DNA from: JAVBOF01 sp031550915
GTDB taxonomy: Bacteria > Bacillota > Clostridia > Christensenellales > MGBC116941
Length of the DNA: 23,302 bases
Direction of reading: 5' to 3'
Assembly: GCA_031550915.1 (NCBI GenBank)
Contig: JAVBOF010000037.1
Coordinates: 1-23,302 of the forward strand
Part shown: positions 8,382-15,263 of the stretch, piece after piece
Position numbering within the stretch: the stretch's first letter is position 1
Layout: each line of letters opens with the position of its first letter
Made by a program: the position numbers and the translations under genes
The notes under the pieces: model-generated
The model's input: the letters and a program-made list of their open reading frames with translations, nothing else
What the model was told of the DNA's origin: nothing
Database searches by the model: none

Positions 8382-9452
8382 ATGAAGAGAGTTTTGACTA
8401 TTTTGGTGACATCGCTGGTTGTATTTTCGCTTATTCTGGTCGGGTGCAGCCCCGCACCACAGGCAAGCGAACCAAGTCAAGCGCAGCCGGCCCAAGCGGC
8501 AGCGCCGGAAGAGGCGAAAACTGATGCAGCCCCGCAGCAACAAGCTGAAGAAGCTAAACAGCCGGAAAGCGGAAAAAAACTGAAGTTTGGATTCATTTTC
8601 TGCGGATTGAGCATTCCGTCTACGAAGGCTGGTCAGGAAGCCGCACAGAAAAAAGCGGACGAGCTTGGGATCGATCTAGTAGTAATGGATGGCGAGTTTG
8701 ATGCGCAAAAGCAGACAGATCAAGCACTCAATTTGATATCGCAGAATGTGGACGGAATTATCATTAACCCTCAGGATGCTGAGGCGTTTGTTCCCGCTGC
8801 GCGCCAGATAAACGAGGCTGGCATACCACTTGTTGTATGGGTACAGCCGTTGCCCGCTGAGGCAGATGCCTATGTCAGCACCTTTTTTGGACCGGACGAT
8901 GCAAAGGCAGGGATACAAGCTGCCGATATGCTCGTGAAAGCTTTTCCGGAAGGCCAAGAGATCAATGCTGTAGAAATCAAGGGTCCGCTTGGATCAATCG
9001 CGACACAAAAGAGGGCGGAAGGATTGCAGGAAGCTTTGAAACTGCATAGCAATCTGAAACTTTTAGAGTCGCAAAGCTCGGACGGCTGGTCACGAGAGAC
9101 TGCGATGAAGATAATGGAAAACTACCTTTCAAAGTATCCGAATATCGATGTAGTTTACTGCCACGATGATGGACTGGCACAGGGCGCCGCAGAAGCAATA
9201 CCTGCCGATCGGAAGGAAAAAATAAAAGTTATAGGTATTAATGGCGAGCCTGAAGCTTTTGACGCTATCCGTAACGGCGATATGTATTGTACGATGGTTC
9301 AGCACTTTGATGTTGGTGGAGCTAAGGTTATAGAGATGCTGAATGGGATCGTCAATGGCGAGAAGTTTGATAAATGGATTGTGGACGAGTGGGTTACCGT
9401 AACCAAAGAAAATGTGGATACAGCAAGTCCTTCAAATCCAAAGATGAACTAA
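8382..9452 (+). CDS. ABC importer substrate-binding lipoprotein, ribose/RbsB type (importer 1)
   Basis: The 356-residue protein opens with a signal peptide ending in the lipobox LILVGC; Cys22 would be lipidated and anchored to the outer face of the membrane. A low-complexity Ala/Pro/Gln/Glu linker covers about residues 23-64. The remainder is a two-lobed type I periplasmic-binding fold, shown by FGFIFCGLSIP, the NVDGIIINPQDAEAF strand-loop and the late VIGINGEPEAFDAI. Family members bind pentoses, hexoses, polyols, autoinducer-2 or nucleosides. AAGGAGG near 8366-8372 gives strong initiation. It follows the catabolic genes without a visible terminator, so the importer probably brings in the substrate of that pathway. 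The ligand cannot be read from sequence. Confidence 0.9.
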   Translation: MKRVLTILVTSLVVFSLILVGCSPAPQASEPSQAQPAQAAAPEEAKTDAAPQQQAEEAKQPESGKKLKFGFIFCGLSIPSTKAGQEAAQKKADELGIDLVVMDGEFDAQKQTDQALNLISQNVDGIIINPQDAEAFVPAARQINEAGIPLVVWVQPLPAEADAYVSTFFGPDDAKAGIQAADMLVKAFPEGQEINAVEIKGPLGSIATQKRAEGLQEALKLHSNLKLLESQSSDGWSRETAMKIMENYLSKYPNIDVVYCHDDGLAQGAAEAIPADRKEKIKVIGINGEPEAFDAIRNGDMYCTMVQHFDVGGAKVIEMLNGIVNGEKFDKWIVDEWVTVTKENVDTASPSNPKMN

Positions 9453-9491
9453 AGCTTTAGATTATATTGATGAGAAAATGATTATGTATCT

Positions 9492-9540
9492 GGCGGGCCA
9501 CAATTCAGCACAATTTACTCGCTGGAATTGTGGCAGCGCC
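9492..9540 (+). terminator. Stem-loop between lipoprotein and ATPase genes of importer 1
   Basis: GCCACAATTCAGC at 9497-9509 pairs with GCTGGAATTGTGGC at 9521-9534, giving 13 pairs with one bulged G. An outer GGCG/CGCC (9492-9495, 9537-9540) extends it. No T-run follows, so this is more likely an mRNA processing or 3'-end stabilising hairpin than a full terminator. It would let the binding protein be made in excess over the ATPase and permeases. Confidence 0.6.
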
Positions 9541-9608
9541 GGCTGCATGCCGTCTATGCATAACCAACCGTATCTACGTACTGAGGTTTTCGCGAGGAGG
9601 AATCGGAA

Positions 9609-11123
9609 TTGCGCGACGACAAATATATTCTTGAAATAGATCATGTTTCAAAATCATTTCCGGGAGTAAAGGCTCTCAAAGATATTTCTCTAAAGGTAGA
9701 AAAGGGGAAAATACTAGGTCTGATTGGTGAGAACGGAGCTGGCAAATCTACTCTTATGAAGATTTTAAGCGGCGTTTATCAAAAGGAATCGGGCGAAATA
9801 TATTTTAAAGGTGAGCTGGTAAAGGATGATCTGACATCCCTTGAATCACAAAAATTGGGTATCAGCATCATCTTCCAGGAATTCAATCTAATTCCACATC
9901 TTAGTGTTACAGAAAATATCTACTTAAACAGATTGAATGAAAATGAAAAAGGTCTTTTTATAAATTGGAATAAACTGAGAAAAAGAGCGCAACAGCTACT
10001 GAAGGATGTTGGCTATAATATTGATGTTCGAAAAACAGTCGAGGAGCTAGGCGTATCGGAAAAGCAGATGGTTGAGATCATTAAAGCGCTGTCCTATAAT
10101 GCTGAGCTTATAATTATGGATGAACCTTCGGCAACATTGACTGCAAATGAATTGAATACCTTTTTTGAGGTTATCAAAGAACTTAAACGGCAGAATATCA
10201 CCATCATTTATATAACTCACAAGCTAGAAGAAATATTCCAGATATGTGATAATGTCACCGTTTTGAGAGACGGGGAAGTTATAGATACTATGCCGGTGCG
10301 AACGAACGAAGGCACGATTACCAAGGAGGAAATCATCAATAAAATGGTCGGCAGGGATCTCAAGGAGGAATATCCTGAAAGAATACAAAACATTGGTGAC
10401 GAGATTTTGAGAGTTGAAGGACTTTCGACAACAGAAAAGCTGAAGAATATTAGTTTTTCGCTGCACGAAGGAGAAATCCTTGGTATCGTTGGGCTTGTTG
10501 GTGCAGGGAAGACTGAGACGGTGCGCGCCATTTTTGGCGCTGATAAGCGAAATGGTGGCGACATCTATTTCCAAGGTAAAAAAATCAGCATTCATCGTCC
10601 TTCCGACGCAATAAGGAACAGCATAATCCTCTTAACAGAGGACCGAAAACAGCAAGGCCTTTTTTTGAAGTATTCAATAAAACTAAATATACCGGCCATG
10701 AATATTAAGAAGGTCATCAAGAAGCGGCTAATAAGCTACAAAGAAGAAAGCAAATATTGTAAAGAATATATAGAGCTATTGAATATTAAGACACCTTCGG
10801 AAGAACAGCCGGCGCTATTTCTATCGGGAGGCAATCAACAAAAGGTTGTGGTTGCAAAATCGCTTTTTGCTAATCCAAAGGTATTAATGATGGATGAACC
10901 GACTAGGGGCATTGACGTTGGTGCAAAGTATGAGATCTATTGCAATATGAATAACCTTGTTGAAAATGGAAAGGCAATAATTTTCATATCATCGGAATTA
11001 GCAGAAGTACTTGCGATGAGTGATCGGGTGCTGGTTCTCTATAACGGGGCGTTGTTTGGAGAATTCTCAAGTGAGGAATTCTCTAAACCGGAACACATAT
11101 TGAAAAAAATAATAGGGCAGTAA
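9609..11123 (+). CDS. Sugar ABC importer ATPase, RbsA/MglA type with two nucleotide-binding domains (importer 1)
   Basis: The 504-residue protein has two fused ABC domains and powers uptake from the cytoplasmic side. Domain 1 carries Walker A GENGAGKS at 40-47, the relaxed signature LGVSEKQ and Walker B LIIMDEPSATL. Domain 2 carries VGLVGAGKTET, the signature LSGGNQQK and Walker B LMMDEPTRGID. In most RbsA/MglA proteins the second Walker A lysine is Arg (GAGRTE); here it is Lys, so the second site may still bind ATP normally. Translation starts at TTG 9609, preceded by AGGAGGAAT. The gene is visibly AT-rich: the line 10681-10740 has 22 G or C in 60. It is separated from the lipoprotein gene by a 156-base gap holding a hairpin, and followed 12 bases later by a permease gene. 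Confidence 0.93.
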   Translation: MRDDKYILEIDHVSKSFPGVKALKDISLKVEKGKILGLIGENGAGKSTLMKILSGVYQKESGEIYFKGELVKDDLTSLESQKLGISIIFQEFNLIPHLSVTENIYLNRLNENEKGLFINWNKLRKRAQQLLKDVGYNIDVRKTVEELGVSEKQMVEIIKALSYNAELIIMDEPSATLTANELNTFFEVIKELKRQNITIIYITHKLEEIFQICDNVTVLRDGEVIDTMPVRTNEGTITKEEIINKMVGRDLKEEYPERIQNIGDEILRVEGLSTTEKLKNISFSLHEGEILGIVGLVGAGKTETVRAIFGADKRNGGDIYFQGKKISIHRPSDAIRNSIILLTEDRKQQGLFLKYSIKLNIPAMNIKKVIKKRLISYKEESKYCKEYIELLNIKTPSEEQPALFLSGGNQQKVVVAKSLFANPKVLMMDEPTRGIDVGAKYEIYCNMNNLVENGKAIIFISSELAEVLAMSDRVLVLYNGALFGEFSSEEFSKPEHILKKIIGQ

Positions 11124-11135
11124 GAGGTGAACAAC

Positions 11136-12131
11136 GTGTCTGTATACTTTCAAAGAGGACTAAGAGCCCTAGTTGGCTTTATAAGAACTTACAGGATGAT
11201 TATTATTCTGATAGTCTTGATTATCATTGGTATATTTGTCTCCGATTCGTTTACTAAAAGGGATAATATCATAAACACCCTTCGACAAGCTTCATTGTTG
11301 GGAATTGTATCTCTTGGTGTCTCTTTTGTTATTATCTCAGGATGCTTCGATCTTTCAACGGGTTCGGTGGTTTCGATAACCGGCGTTCTTGCTATGTATC
11401 TGCAGCCCATAATTGGCGTTGGTTGGGCATGTATAATAGCCTTCGCTGTGGGTATGCTCGTTGGTGTAATAAACGGCAGCGTAATAGCACTTGTAAAGGG
11501 CGGCCCGGGAGACGCATTCATGATAACCTTTGGCATGCAATCTGTTTTGCAGGCTTTTGCTCTGATCGTGACTCAGGGGCATATTTTGCCCGGCAGCAAA
11601 TCGAATATATACAATTATATTGGAAACGGCGCCCTCGGAGATATACCATTTCCGCTTCTGTTATTTTTCGCAATAGCATTAATCTTAAATATATTCTTAA
11701 AACGTACCAAGACAGGCAGAAGTGTGTACTATACAGGCACCAATGTTACTGCTGCAAGGTTATCAGGCATCAATGTAGAAAAAGTGCGCGTGATCGTATA
11801 TGTTTTTGCCGCATTTTTTGCTACAGTGGTTGCAATTATCATAACTGCAAGAATTAATAGCGCTACGGCGACCATTGGAGAAGGGTATGAACTGGATGCG
11901 CTCACAGCAATTGTAGTTGGCGGAATCAGCCTTGAAGGAGGCAAGGGAACGCTAATAAATACTGTGATTGGCGCATTTATCATTGTCGTTCTTTCCAATA
12001 TTCTGTTTCTTTTGGGCGTTAAACCGGAAGACCAGATGATAGCGAAGGGCATTATCATAGTACTGGCCGTATGTGTTGAAAAGCGTCAAATAATTGGTAA
12101 AAAAATGAAAGTTGCAGGGAAAACAATATGA
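11136..12131 (+). CDS. Sugar ABC importer permease, RbsC type (importer 1, first)
   Basis: The 331-residue membrane protein belongs to the BPD_transp_2 permeases of ribose-type importers. It has many hydrophobic segments and the two landmarks of the family: GCFDLSTGS near the N-terminal third and VVGGISLEGGKGT near the C-terminal quarter. It should pair with the next permease to form the channel. I prefer GTG 11136 to GTG 11127, because AGAGGTGA at 11123-11130 forms its ribosome binding site and would overlap the upstream choice. The gene stop overlaps the start of the second permease gene. Specificity cannot be inferred. Confidence 0.9.
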   Translation: MSVYFQRGLRALVGFIRTYRMIIILIVLIIIGIFVSDSFTKRDNIINTLRQASLLGIVSLGVSFVIISGCFDLSTGSVVSITGVLAMYLQPIIGVGWACIIAFAVGMLVGVINGSVIALVKGGPGDAFMITFGMQSVLQAFALIVTQGHILPGSKSNIYNYIGNGALGDIPFPLLLFFAIALILNIFLKRTKTGRSVYYTGTNVTAARLSGINVEKVRVIVYVFAAFFATVVAIIITARINSATATIGEGYELDALTAIVVGGISLEGGKGTLINTVIGAFIIVVLSNILFLLGVKPEDQMIAKGIIIVLAVCVEKRQIIGKKMKVAGKTI

Positions 12132-13072
12132 AGAATGCAATAGTGTTTGTTAAAAAGAATAAAATCTTATTTGTCTTTTTCGTCTTGTTTTTTCTCTCAG
12201 CGGTATTCATAGATAGCTTTCTGACGGAAAGGAACCTTATAAACTTCCTGATACAGATATCCACTGAGGGAATAATGGTATGTGGTGTCGTTTTTGTAAT
12301 ACTTAATGGTGATTTCGATATATCCATTGGCTCAATATTAACGCTATGCAGCCTGCTAGCCGTATTAATAATAAACGCTACAAATTCGGTCATACTTGCG
12401 CTGGTTGCATGTATTGCGGTGGGCATGATTATCGGATATATAAACGGCGTGCTGGTTACGCGTGTTGGGATACATTCGTTTATCGTAACTTTGAGTGCGA
12501 TGACTTTGTATAGGGGAATTGCCTTTCTGATTAGCGATGGTAAATCATTCATTTGCAAAAATGATGTATTCATCAATCTTAGCCTTGGGAAAAGCCTTTA
12601 TTTCCCCAACCTGGTACTAATATTCTTTATATTGCTGATAATTACGGAAATCGTATTGAAGTTGACAAGATTTGGCCGTAATATGTACGCCGCCGGCGGA
12701 AACAGGGAGGTAGCAAAAAACTCAGGTATAAGTGTGGATTATTATCGAATCAGTGCTTTCGTCATTTCGGCGGTCTCCGCAGCTCTTGCGGGATTTTTGC
12801 TTGCATCCAGACTTAACACGGGTTCACCGAACAATGGAAACGATGCGGCGATGAACGTCATTTCGGCAATCGTGCTTGGCGGAACAAGCCTCTCGGGAGG
12901 AAGAGGAGGGGCTCTGAAAGCGTTTGTTGGCTTGCTTATCATTGGTCTTTTGACGAATGCTTTGAACATGATGAATGTATTCTCTTATTACCAATATGCA
13001 ATTAAGGGATTGCTTGTAATCATAATCGTAGCAACCGATCGATTCTTCTATAACAAACGGCTCAATGTTTAA
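12128..13072 (+). CDS. Sugar ABC importer permease, RbsC type (importer 1, second)
   Basis: The 314-residue integral membrane protein is the second BPD_transp_2 permease of importer 1. The family landmarks read GDFDISIGS and VLGGTSLSGGRGG, and the N-terminus has a lysine-rich stretch before a first hydrophobic helix. Its ATG overlaps the stop of the preceding permease (ATGA), implying translational coupling and a heterodimeric channel. The two permeases differ clearly in sequence, so this is not a recent duplication. It ends the importer 1 gene set; no clear intrinsic terminator follows directly. A TTAAAC/GTTTAA inverted repeat at 13069-13086 overlaps the stop codon but has only six pairs and no T-run. 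Confidence 0.9.
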   Translation: MKNAIVFVKKNKILFVFFVLFFLSAVFIDSFLTERNLINFLIQISTEGIMVCGVVFVILNGDFDISIGSILTLCSLLAVLIINATNSVILALVACIAVGMIIGYINGVLVTRVGIHSFIVTLSAMTLYRGIAFLISDGKSFICKNDVFINLSLGKSLYFPNLVLIFFILLIITEIVLKLTRFGRNMYAAGGNREVAKNSGISVDYYRISAFVISAVSAALAGFLLASRLNTGSPNNGNDAAMNVISAIVLGGTSLSGGRGGALKAFVGLLIIGLLTNALNMMNVFSYYQYAIKGLLVIIIVATDRFFYNKRLNV

Positions 13073-13151
13073 ACTATCAGGTTTAATGTAAATAACCCTA
13101 TAAAAACCCATACTCTTAAGCAAGATACGCACTTTTTCGATTTTTCCATTT

Positions 13152-13173
13152 ATTACATGATAACAGATGTAAT
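13152..13173. promoter_or_regulatory. Operator-like inverted repeat ATTACAT-N8-ATGTAAT
   Basis: Seven-base arms match perfectly at 13152-13158 and 13167-13173, with the spacer gataacag. The 22-base size and symmetry suit a dimeric helix-turn-helix regulator. It stands in the 325-base gap after the importer 1 permeases and before the aldolase-like gene. No regulator gene for it is visible in the window. Confidence 0.4.
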
Positions 13174-13310
13174 GTGGCCAAGGAATAGATGCGCATACCT
13201 GCTCATTTATTGTTGGCTTGCCTGGATATCGCTATATCGTCGATCCGTTGAAGCACACCACGCGTTTTATAGCGGAAGTGCATGATCTGAATGTATTGAA
13301 AGCGGTATAG
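13173..13310 (+). pseudogene. Possible remnant of a coding sequence without a start
   Basis: Between a TAA at 13170-13172 and a TAG at 13308-13310 one frame stays open for 45 codons and reads like protein, for example GLPGYRYIVDPLKHTTRFIA and then EVHDLNVLKAV. There is no ATG or GTG in it and no ribosome binding site. I cannot name a family. It may be the tail of a gene lost by deletion, or chance. The rest of the 13073-13397 gap shows only the inverted repeat listed separately. Confidence 0.2.
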
Positions 13311-13397
13311 CAAGCTAGCAAAGTCTGGATGCGTTTTACGGGCTTATTCGCGCCCCAACTGATGCAAAGTATAAGTGTCTATGAAAGGAAATACTTG

Positions 13398-14066
13398 ATG
13401 GATAATGTTAGACAGGAATTAAAGCAGTTGACCGCTTCTTTTAAAGATCGGTTCTACAATAATAAGTTGACACCTGGCATGGATTCTGGAGATTGGAGCA
13501 TGCGTGATGCGGAGACGGGATATATATATGTTTGCCCGCGTCCAAACTATCACTTCGATATTCGGCCGGATTGGAGAGTTATTACAGCTGATCATATCTG
13601 TGTTTGCGATCCGGAAGGGCTCCTTGTGGAGGACAATGGCTTTTTGCCTACCGTTGAATTGCCGACACATCTTGGTATCTACAAAGCGCGACCGGAAGTC
13701 AACGCCATAGTGCATAGTCATCCGATCTATTCAGCCGCGTTTGCGATTGCAGGAGAAAGTATACCCATAGTACTTGCGGAACAAGCTCTCTTCTTGGGTG
13801 GTGAGGTTATATGCGCGGAATATGGGCTTGCTGGATCCGAAGATCTTGCGAACAAAATCGTAGCGGCGCTGGGTTATGACCGATGTGCAGCCCTCATCAG
13901 AAACCACGGTGCAGTAGTTTTAGGAAGAGATCTCGAAGAAGCTTTTATTCGAGCGGACTATCTTGAGCATGGAGCTTGCGTGACGCTGCTATCCAAGCTC
14001 GTCGGGACGCCGCAGACAATAACGATGGATAATATAATGGATCCAAGCCTGAAAGGGCAAATATGA
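13398..14066 (+). CDS. Class II aldolase/adducin family protein
   Basis: The 222-residue protein has the zinc-dependent class II aldolase fold of the fuculose- and rhamnulose-phosphate aldolase group. The metal and acid-base residues are present: Glu87 in TVELPTHLGIY, His106 and His108 in AIVHSHPIYS, and His170 in RNHGAVVLGRD. Residues that hold the substrate phosphate in L-fuculose-1-phosphate aldolase appear changed: the GN(I/V)S motif reads Gly31-Asp-Trp-Ser, and the Ser-Ser before the catalytic Glu reads Thr85-Val86. The natural substrate may therefore be unphosphorylated, or the enzyme may be an epimerase, decarboxylase or dehydratase of this fold. ATG 13398 with AAAGGAA at 13384-13390 is preferred over ATG 13329, which has no ribosome binding site. 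It sits 325 bases from the importer and may have its own promoter. Confidence 0.8.
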   Translation: MDNVRQELKQLTASFKDRFYNNKLTPGMDSGDWSMRDAETGYIYVCPRPNYHFDIRPDWRVITADHICVCDPEGLLVEDNGFLPTVELPTHLGIYKARPEVNAIVHSHPIYSAAFAIAGESIPIVLAEQALFLGGEVICAEYGLAGSEDLANKIVAALGYDRCAALIRNHGAVVLGRDLEEAFIRADYLEHGACVTLLSKLVGTPQTITMDNIMDPSLKGQI

Positions 14067-14301
14067 TCTAATTACAAAAGCTATAGCTGTGTTTTTATTA
14101 CGCAGCAAAAGGCGTTTCTTTGGGATTGGTATGAAACACAGAAACGGTATTTTATTCGTACCTTTAAGGAAGGCGCCGGTCAAAATTTGCGCCGAAATCT
14201 TGCGGTATTAGTGGATTTGACAGATATGTTTGACAAATAATAAATTTCAATTGGCAGCAATACTGTTAGAGCGAACAAATCCTAAATAGAGCCTTGTAAA
14301 C

Positions 14302-14334
14302 AACAGCGGCCTGCGTTTAGCGCAGGCTGCTGTT
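14302..14334 (+). terminator. Strong stem-loop, probable terminator downstream of the aldolase-like gene
   Basis: AACAGCGGCCTGCG at 14302-14315 pairs with CGCAGGCTGCTGTT at 14321-14334 across a TTTAG loop: 14 pairs, one of them G-U. Only a short T tract (TTTGCTC) follows, so termination may be partial. It separates the catabolic/importer region from the two-component system. Confidence 0.6.
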
Positions 14335-14531
14335 TGCTCATGGCGGTTAAACGTTTATCTCACGGTCAGTTTGATTTCCTTCAAAAGGGTTGCGGTGTTG
14401 CCTTTGTTCTGGGCGTATAGGCGTATACGGTATGTACCTGTTTGGGAAATCAGGCCTTGCCCTGTCTTGATATGCTGTATTTTTAATTATTTTGGCTACC
14501 GGGCTGACATAAACGGCTCTTGCCCCGCAAA

Positions 14532-14562
14532 GTTTAACCTGCGTTTACAATAGTGGTATACT
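14532..14562 (+). promoter_or_regulatory. Promoter of the response regulator gene with two GTTTA boxes 11 bp apart
   Basis: GTTTA occurs at 14532-14536 and 14543-14547, exactly one 11-bp step apart, as GTTTAACCTGCGTTTA. A -10 hexamer TATACT lies at 14557-14562, 25 bases after the first box. No good -35 is present, which fits an activator-dependent promoter. The double box recurs with a single change before the exporter gene at 16383-16398, so the OmpR-type regulator encoded here is the likely binder. Confidence 0.6.
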
Positions 14563-14588
14563 ATCTATCAAGTGAAAGGGAGGCGCGC

Positions 14589-15263
14589 ATGGGTACGATA
14601 ATGGTAATCGATGACGATCCGTATATCCGGGAGCTTATCGGAACGCTGCTTATTAAGGAAGGCTTTGCGATAATCGAGGCGGGCAACGGGCGGGAGGCTT
14701 TGCGGCTTTTGGGAGAGAACAAAGCCGATCTTTGCGTGCTGGATCTTATGATGCCGGATATGGACGGGTATGAATTTTGTAGGAACGCGCGCAAATACCA
14801 TGACGGGATGGCGATATTGATGCTTACGGCAAAGGGGGAGCTTAGCCAGAAGGTGAAAGGTTTTGAATTGGGTGCGGACGATTATTTGACGAAACCGTTT
14901 GAGGGTATAGAGCTAATAATGCGCATCAAGGCTTTATTACGGCGTTTTGGCGCTGAATCCGGCGGGACTGTAAAGATCGGCGCGCTGACGCTGGACAGGA
15001 ACAGCTATGCGGTTTACATGGGCGGCTCTGCTTCGGATATACCGATGAAGGAATTTGAGCTGCTTTTTAAGCTGGGAAGCGGACAGGGGCGTACATTTAC
15101 GCGGGACCAGCTTATTGAGGACGTTTGGGGCTATGATTTTGAGGGAAACGAGCGCACGCTGGATGTGCATATAAACCGGCTGCGGGATAGGTTTCCGGCG
15201 GAAAGATACGGGTTCAAGATAAGCACCGTGAGGGGACTTGGCTACCGGCTGGAGGTATTATGA
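14589..15263 (+). CDS. OmpR/PhoB-family response regulator
   Basis: The 224-residue protein has a receiver domain (about 1-118) and a C-terminal winged-helix DNA-binding domain (about 125-222). Receiver landmarks are Asp9-Asp10, the phospho-acceptor Asp52 in CVLDLMMPDMDG, the switch Thr in MLTAKGE and the Lys of YLTKPFEG. The output domain shows MKEFELLFKLGS, DVWGYDFEGNERTLDVHINRL split over its recognition helix, and the wing STVRGLGYRLE. The start is ATG 14589 after GGGAGG at 14578-14583; the GTG at 14553 lies within the promoter. It overlaps the kinase gene start, so the pair is co-translated. Tandem GTTTA boxes upstream of itself and of the exporter suggest it controls both. Confidence 0.93.
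   Translation: MGTIMVIDDDPYIRELIGTLLIKEGFAIIEAGNGREALRLLGENKADLCVLDLMMPDMDGYEFCRNARKYHDGMAILMLTAKGELSQKVKGFELGADDYLTKPFEGIELIMRIKALLRRFGAESGGTVKIGALTLDRNSYAVYMGGSASDIPMKEFELLFKLGSGQGRTFTRDQLIEDVWGYDFEGNERTLDVHINRLRDRFPAERYGFKISTVRGLGYRLEVL

Larger units (their letters stand above)
14067..14588. other. 522-base intergenic region between the aldolase-like gene and the response regulator
   Basis: I see no credible gene here. It holds a 10-base palindrome AGCTATAGCT near 14080-14090, a direct repeat TTTGACA-N6-TTTGACA at 14216-14235, the strong stem-loop at 14302-14334 and the regulator promoter with its GTTTA boxes at its end. The style of sequence changes across this gap, from the more AT-rich catabolic side to the more GC-rich side. 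Confidence 0.5.

Noticed and set aside
13069..13086. TTAAAC/GTTTAA inverted repeat as the importer 1 terminator
   Set aside because: It has only six mostly A/T pairs, overlaps the stop codon and has no T-run after it.
14131..14211. A 26-codon frame starting at ATG 14131 downstream of the aldolase-like gene
   Set aside because: There is no ribosome binding site and no family resemblance, and it is too short to support.
14540..14560. CcpA (cre) site on the minus strand, reading TTGTAAACGC
   Set aside because: It breaks the cre consensus in its second half and coincides with the GTTTA double box, which is repeated before the exporter and explains it better.
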